Assembly: GCA_003230795.1 (NCBI GenBank)
Contig: QIGM01000258.1
Location: 1-6,199, forward strand
Length of the DNA stretch: 6,199 bases
Direction of reading: 5' to 3'
Source: a bacterium
GTDB taxonomy: Bacteria; Bdellovibrionota_C; UBA2361; SZUA-149
This document shows positions 5,396-6,199 of this stretch, piece after piece. How positions within the stretch are numbered: the stretch's first letter is position 1; each line of letters opens with the position of its first letter. Position numbers and translations under genes: made by a program. The notes under the pieces were generated by a model. That model saw only the letters and a list, made by a program, of their open reading frames with translations. It did not search any database and had not been told where the DNA came from.

Positions 5396-6064
5396 ATGAG
5401 CAGACTCTCTTCACTTAAGGTTTCATTATGCGCGATTCTCTTGCTCAATTCAGCCTGCAGCGTACGATTCCCCGCACCAGAAGAGTTTCGCGGCAATTCT
5501 TTGCCGATCAACGTTTCAGCCGCATTTGAGCAAAACCGAGTTGCTTACGAAGCAGGACTTGATGCAAACGAGACGCTTGGTCCTCTTGTTGTTCGGCAAC
5601 TTGCTGCCTGGCGAGTTTTTCGTAGTTTGGAATCTAAGGGCTTAAGCCAAAATGACTATTCCCTGCTTCTTTCTGTTTCAGGCGATTTCGATAGGGAGAT
5701 TGGCGCGAACAAATTTAAACGAATGCTCGTTGGCTTTTCATTGTTTTTACTGTCTCCGTTCTTAGACATGACTGCAAGGTATTCACACTCTATCGATGCA
5801 CAACTTCTCTATAAAGGAAATTTAGTCGGGCAATACTCCATTCCAACAATAGAGACGGAGCTTAGCAAAGCTCACGGGCCGTTCTCTAGCCGAATGAACG
5901 AGGGAGACTACGAACAAGCGAAGTCTGCGCATGTTAGTCGTTTAGCAGCCGCTCTCGCTGATGCCATATCTAGAGATAGAGCGAATATTTTGAGTGCCTC
6001 CGGTCAACGATATAGTCATCTAGAAAAAAGAGCCTCCGTGGCGACTGAACGGACCCTCCGGTAG
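5396..6064 (+). CDS. Lipoprotein of unknown function, paralog 2
   Basis: A 222-residue protein whose signal peptide ends LLLNSAC, with C21 as the probable lipidation site (Asn at -3 is atypical) and Ser at +2, compatible with the outer membrane. It matches the preceding gene block by block: SLPINVSAAFEQNR (35-48), LGPLVVRQLAAWRVF (61-75), a hydrophobic segment MLVGFSLFLLSPFLD (110-124), HSIDAQLLYKGNLVGQY (131-147), and AHVSRLAAALADAISRDR (178-195). Outside these blocks the sequences differ strongly, so the duplication is old or one copy changed quickly. It has about 20 extra residues after the shared end (YSHLEKRASVATERTLR), basic in character. A weak AGGG lies 12 nt before the ATG; no better in-frame start exists. 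A terminator follows at 6096. Function is unknown. Confidence 0.82.
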   Translation: MSRLSSLKVSLCAILLLNSACSVRFPAPEEFRGNSLPINVSAAFEQNRVAYEAGLDANETLGPLVVRQLAAWRVFRSLESKGLSQNDYSLLLSVSGDFDREIGANKFKRMLVGFSLFLLSPFLDMTARYSHSIDAQLLYKGNLVGQYSIPTIETELSKAHGPFSSRMNEGDYEQAKSAHVSRLAAALADAISRDRANILSASGQRYSHLEKRASVATERTLR

Positions 6065-6095
6065 GAGACATAGGGGATAGTCATCAAAACACTGC

Positions 6096-6117
6096 AAAAA
6101 CCCGATCAGGGTTTTTT
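6096..6117 (+). terminator. Hairpin terminator after the lipoprotein pair
   Basis: AAAAACCC (6096-6103) pairs with GGGTTTTT (6109-6116) across a GATCA loop, and the T-run reaches 6117. It lies 32 nt after the second lipoprotein stop. The A-run on the other side would allow it to work on both strands. The stem has only three G:C pairs, so strength is moderate. Confidence 0.65.
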
Positions 6118-6199
6118 CCACTGAGGGCTGTTGCCAGAGCAAGGAACTTTCTCAAATCAAAGAACTTCCGCCACACCCTAAGCCGTCGAGATTTTCTCT
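6118..6199 (+). repeat. Dispersed intergenic repeat, copy C (runs off the window)
   Basis: It begins immediately after the terminator T-run. Positions 6118-6162 match copy B (minus strand) at 40 of 45 positions and include CTTTCTCAAATCAAAG, identical to copy A. It then shares TTCCGCYACA with A. Its distal part (6173-6199) is clearly more diverged from A and B. No gene is visible from 6065 to the window end. Confidence 0.75.

Noticed and set aside
1..6199. CRISPR array, tRNA, rRNA or riboswitch
   Set aside because: No regularly spaced repeats, no cloverleaf with CCA-type end, no rRNA stretches and no known aptamer core were seen.

Overview
The window looks like chromosomal DNA of a Gram-negative bacterium. 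It holds type IV prepilins with class III leaders, two Sec-exported lipoproteins and a periplasmic metal-binding protein. Base composition is balanced. Nothing here fixes the phylum, and there is no rRNA, tRNA, transposase or phage gene.

Left half (1-3768, minus strand): a tightly packed minor-pilin operon read right to left, with the order PilV/GspI-like (3768-3178), FimT/GspH-like (3166-2723), PilW-like (2726-1806) and a large PilX-like protein (1798 to beyond position 1). Gaps are 11, -4 and 7 nt. The three upstream pilins keep Glu+5 of the mature helix. The PilX-like one has Thr there, as expected of a tip subunit. Together they should form the priming/tip complex of a type IV pilus; a PilY1-like gene could follow outside the window. 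The PilV-like pilin ends in a 44-residue near-pure serine tract and a basic Cys-containing tail.

Middle (3769-4655): a divergent intergenic region leads to a two-gene metal module on the plus strand. It has a secreted single-domain HMA/MerP-like protein (4058-4363) and a 59-codon two-helix reading frame (4386-4565) that resembles the C-terminal half of the mercuric transporter MerT. This module lies exactly between two inverted copies of an 80-90 bp repeat (3963-4041 and 4566-4655).

Right (4656-6199): two tandem paralogous lipoprotein genes of unknown function (4731-5366, 5396-6064), a hairpin terminator (6096-6117), and a third copy of the same repeat (6118 to the window edge). The repeat therefore sits at each boundary between functional blocks on the plus-strand side.

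The most interesting items are the repeat family that exactly brackets the metal module, the half-MerT small gene, the serine-tailed pilin and the oversized PilX-like tip protein.
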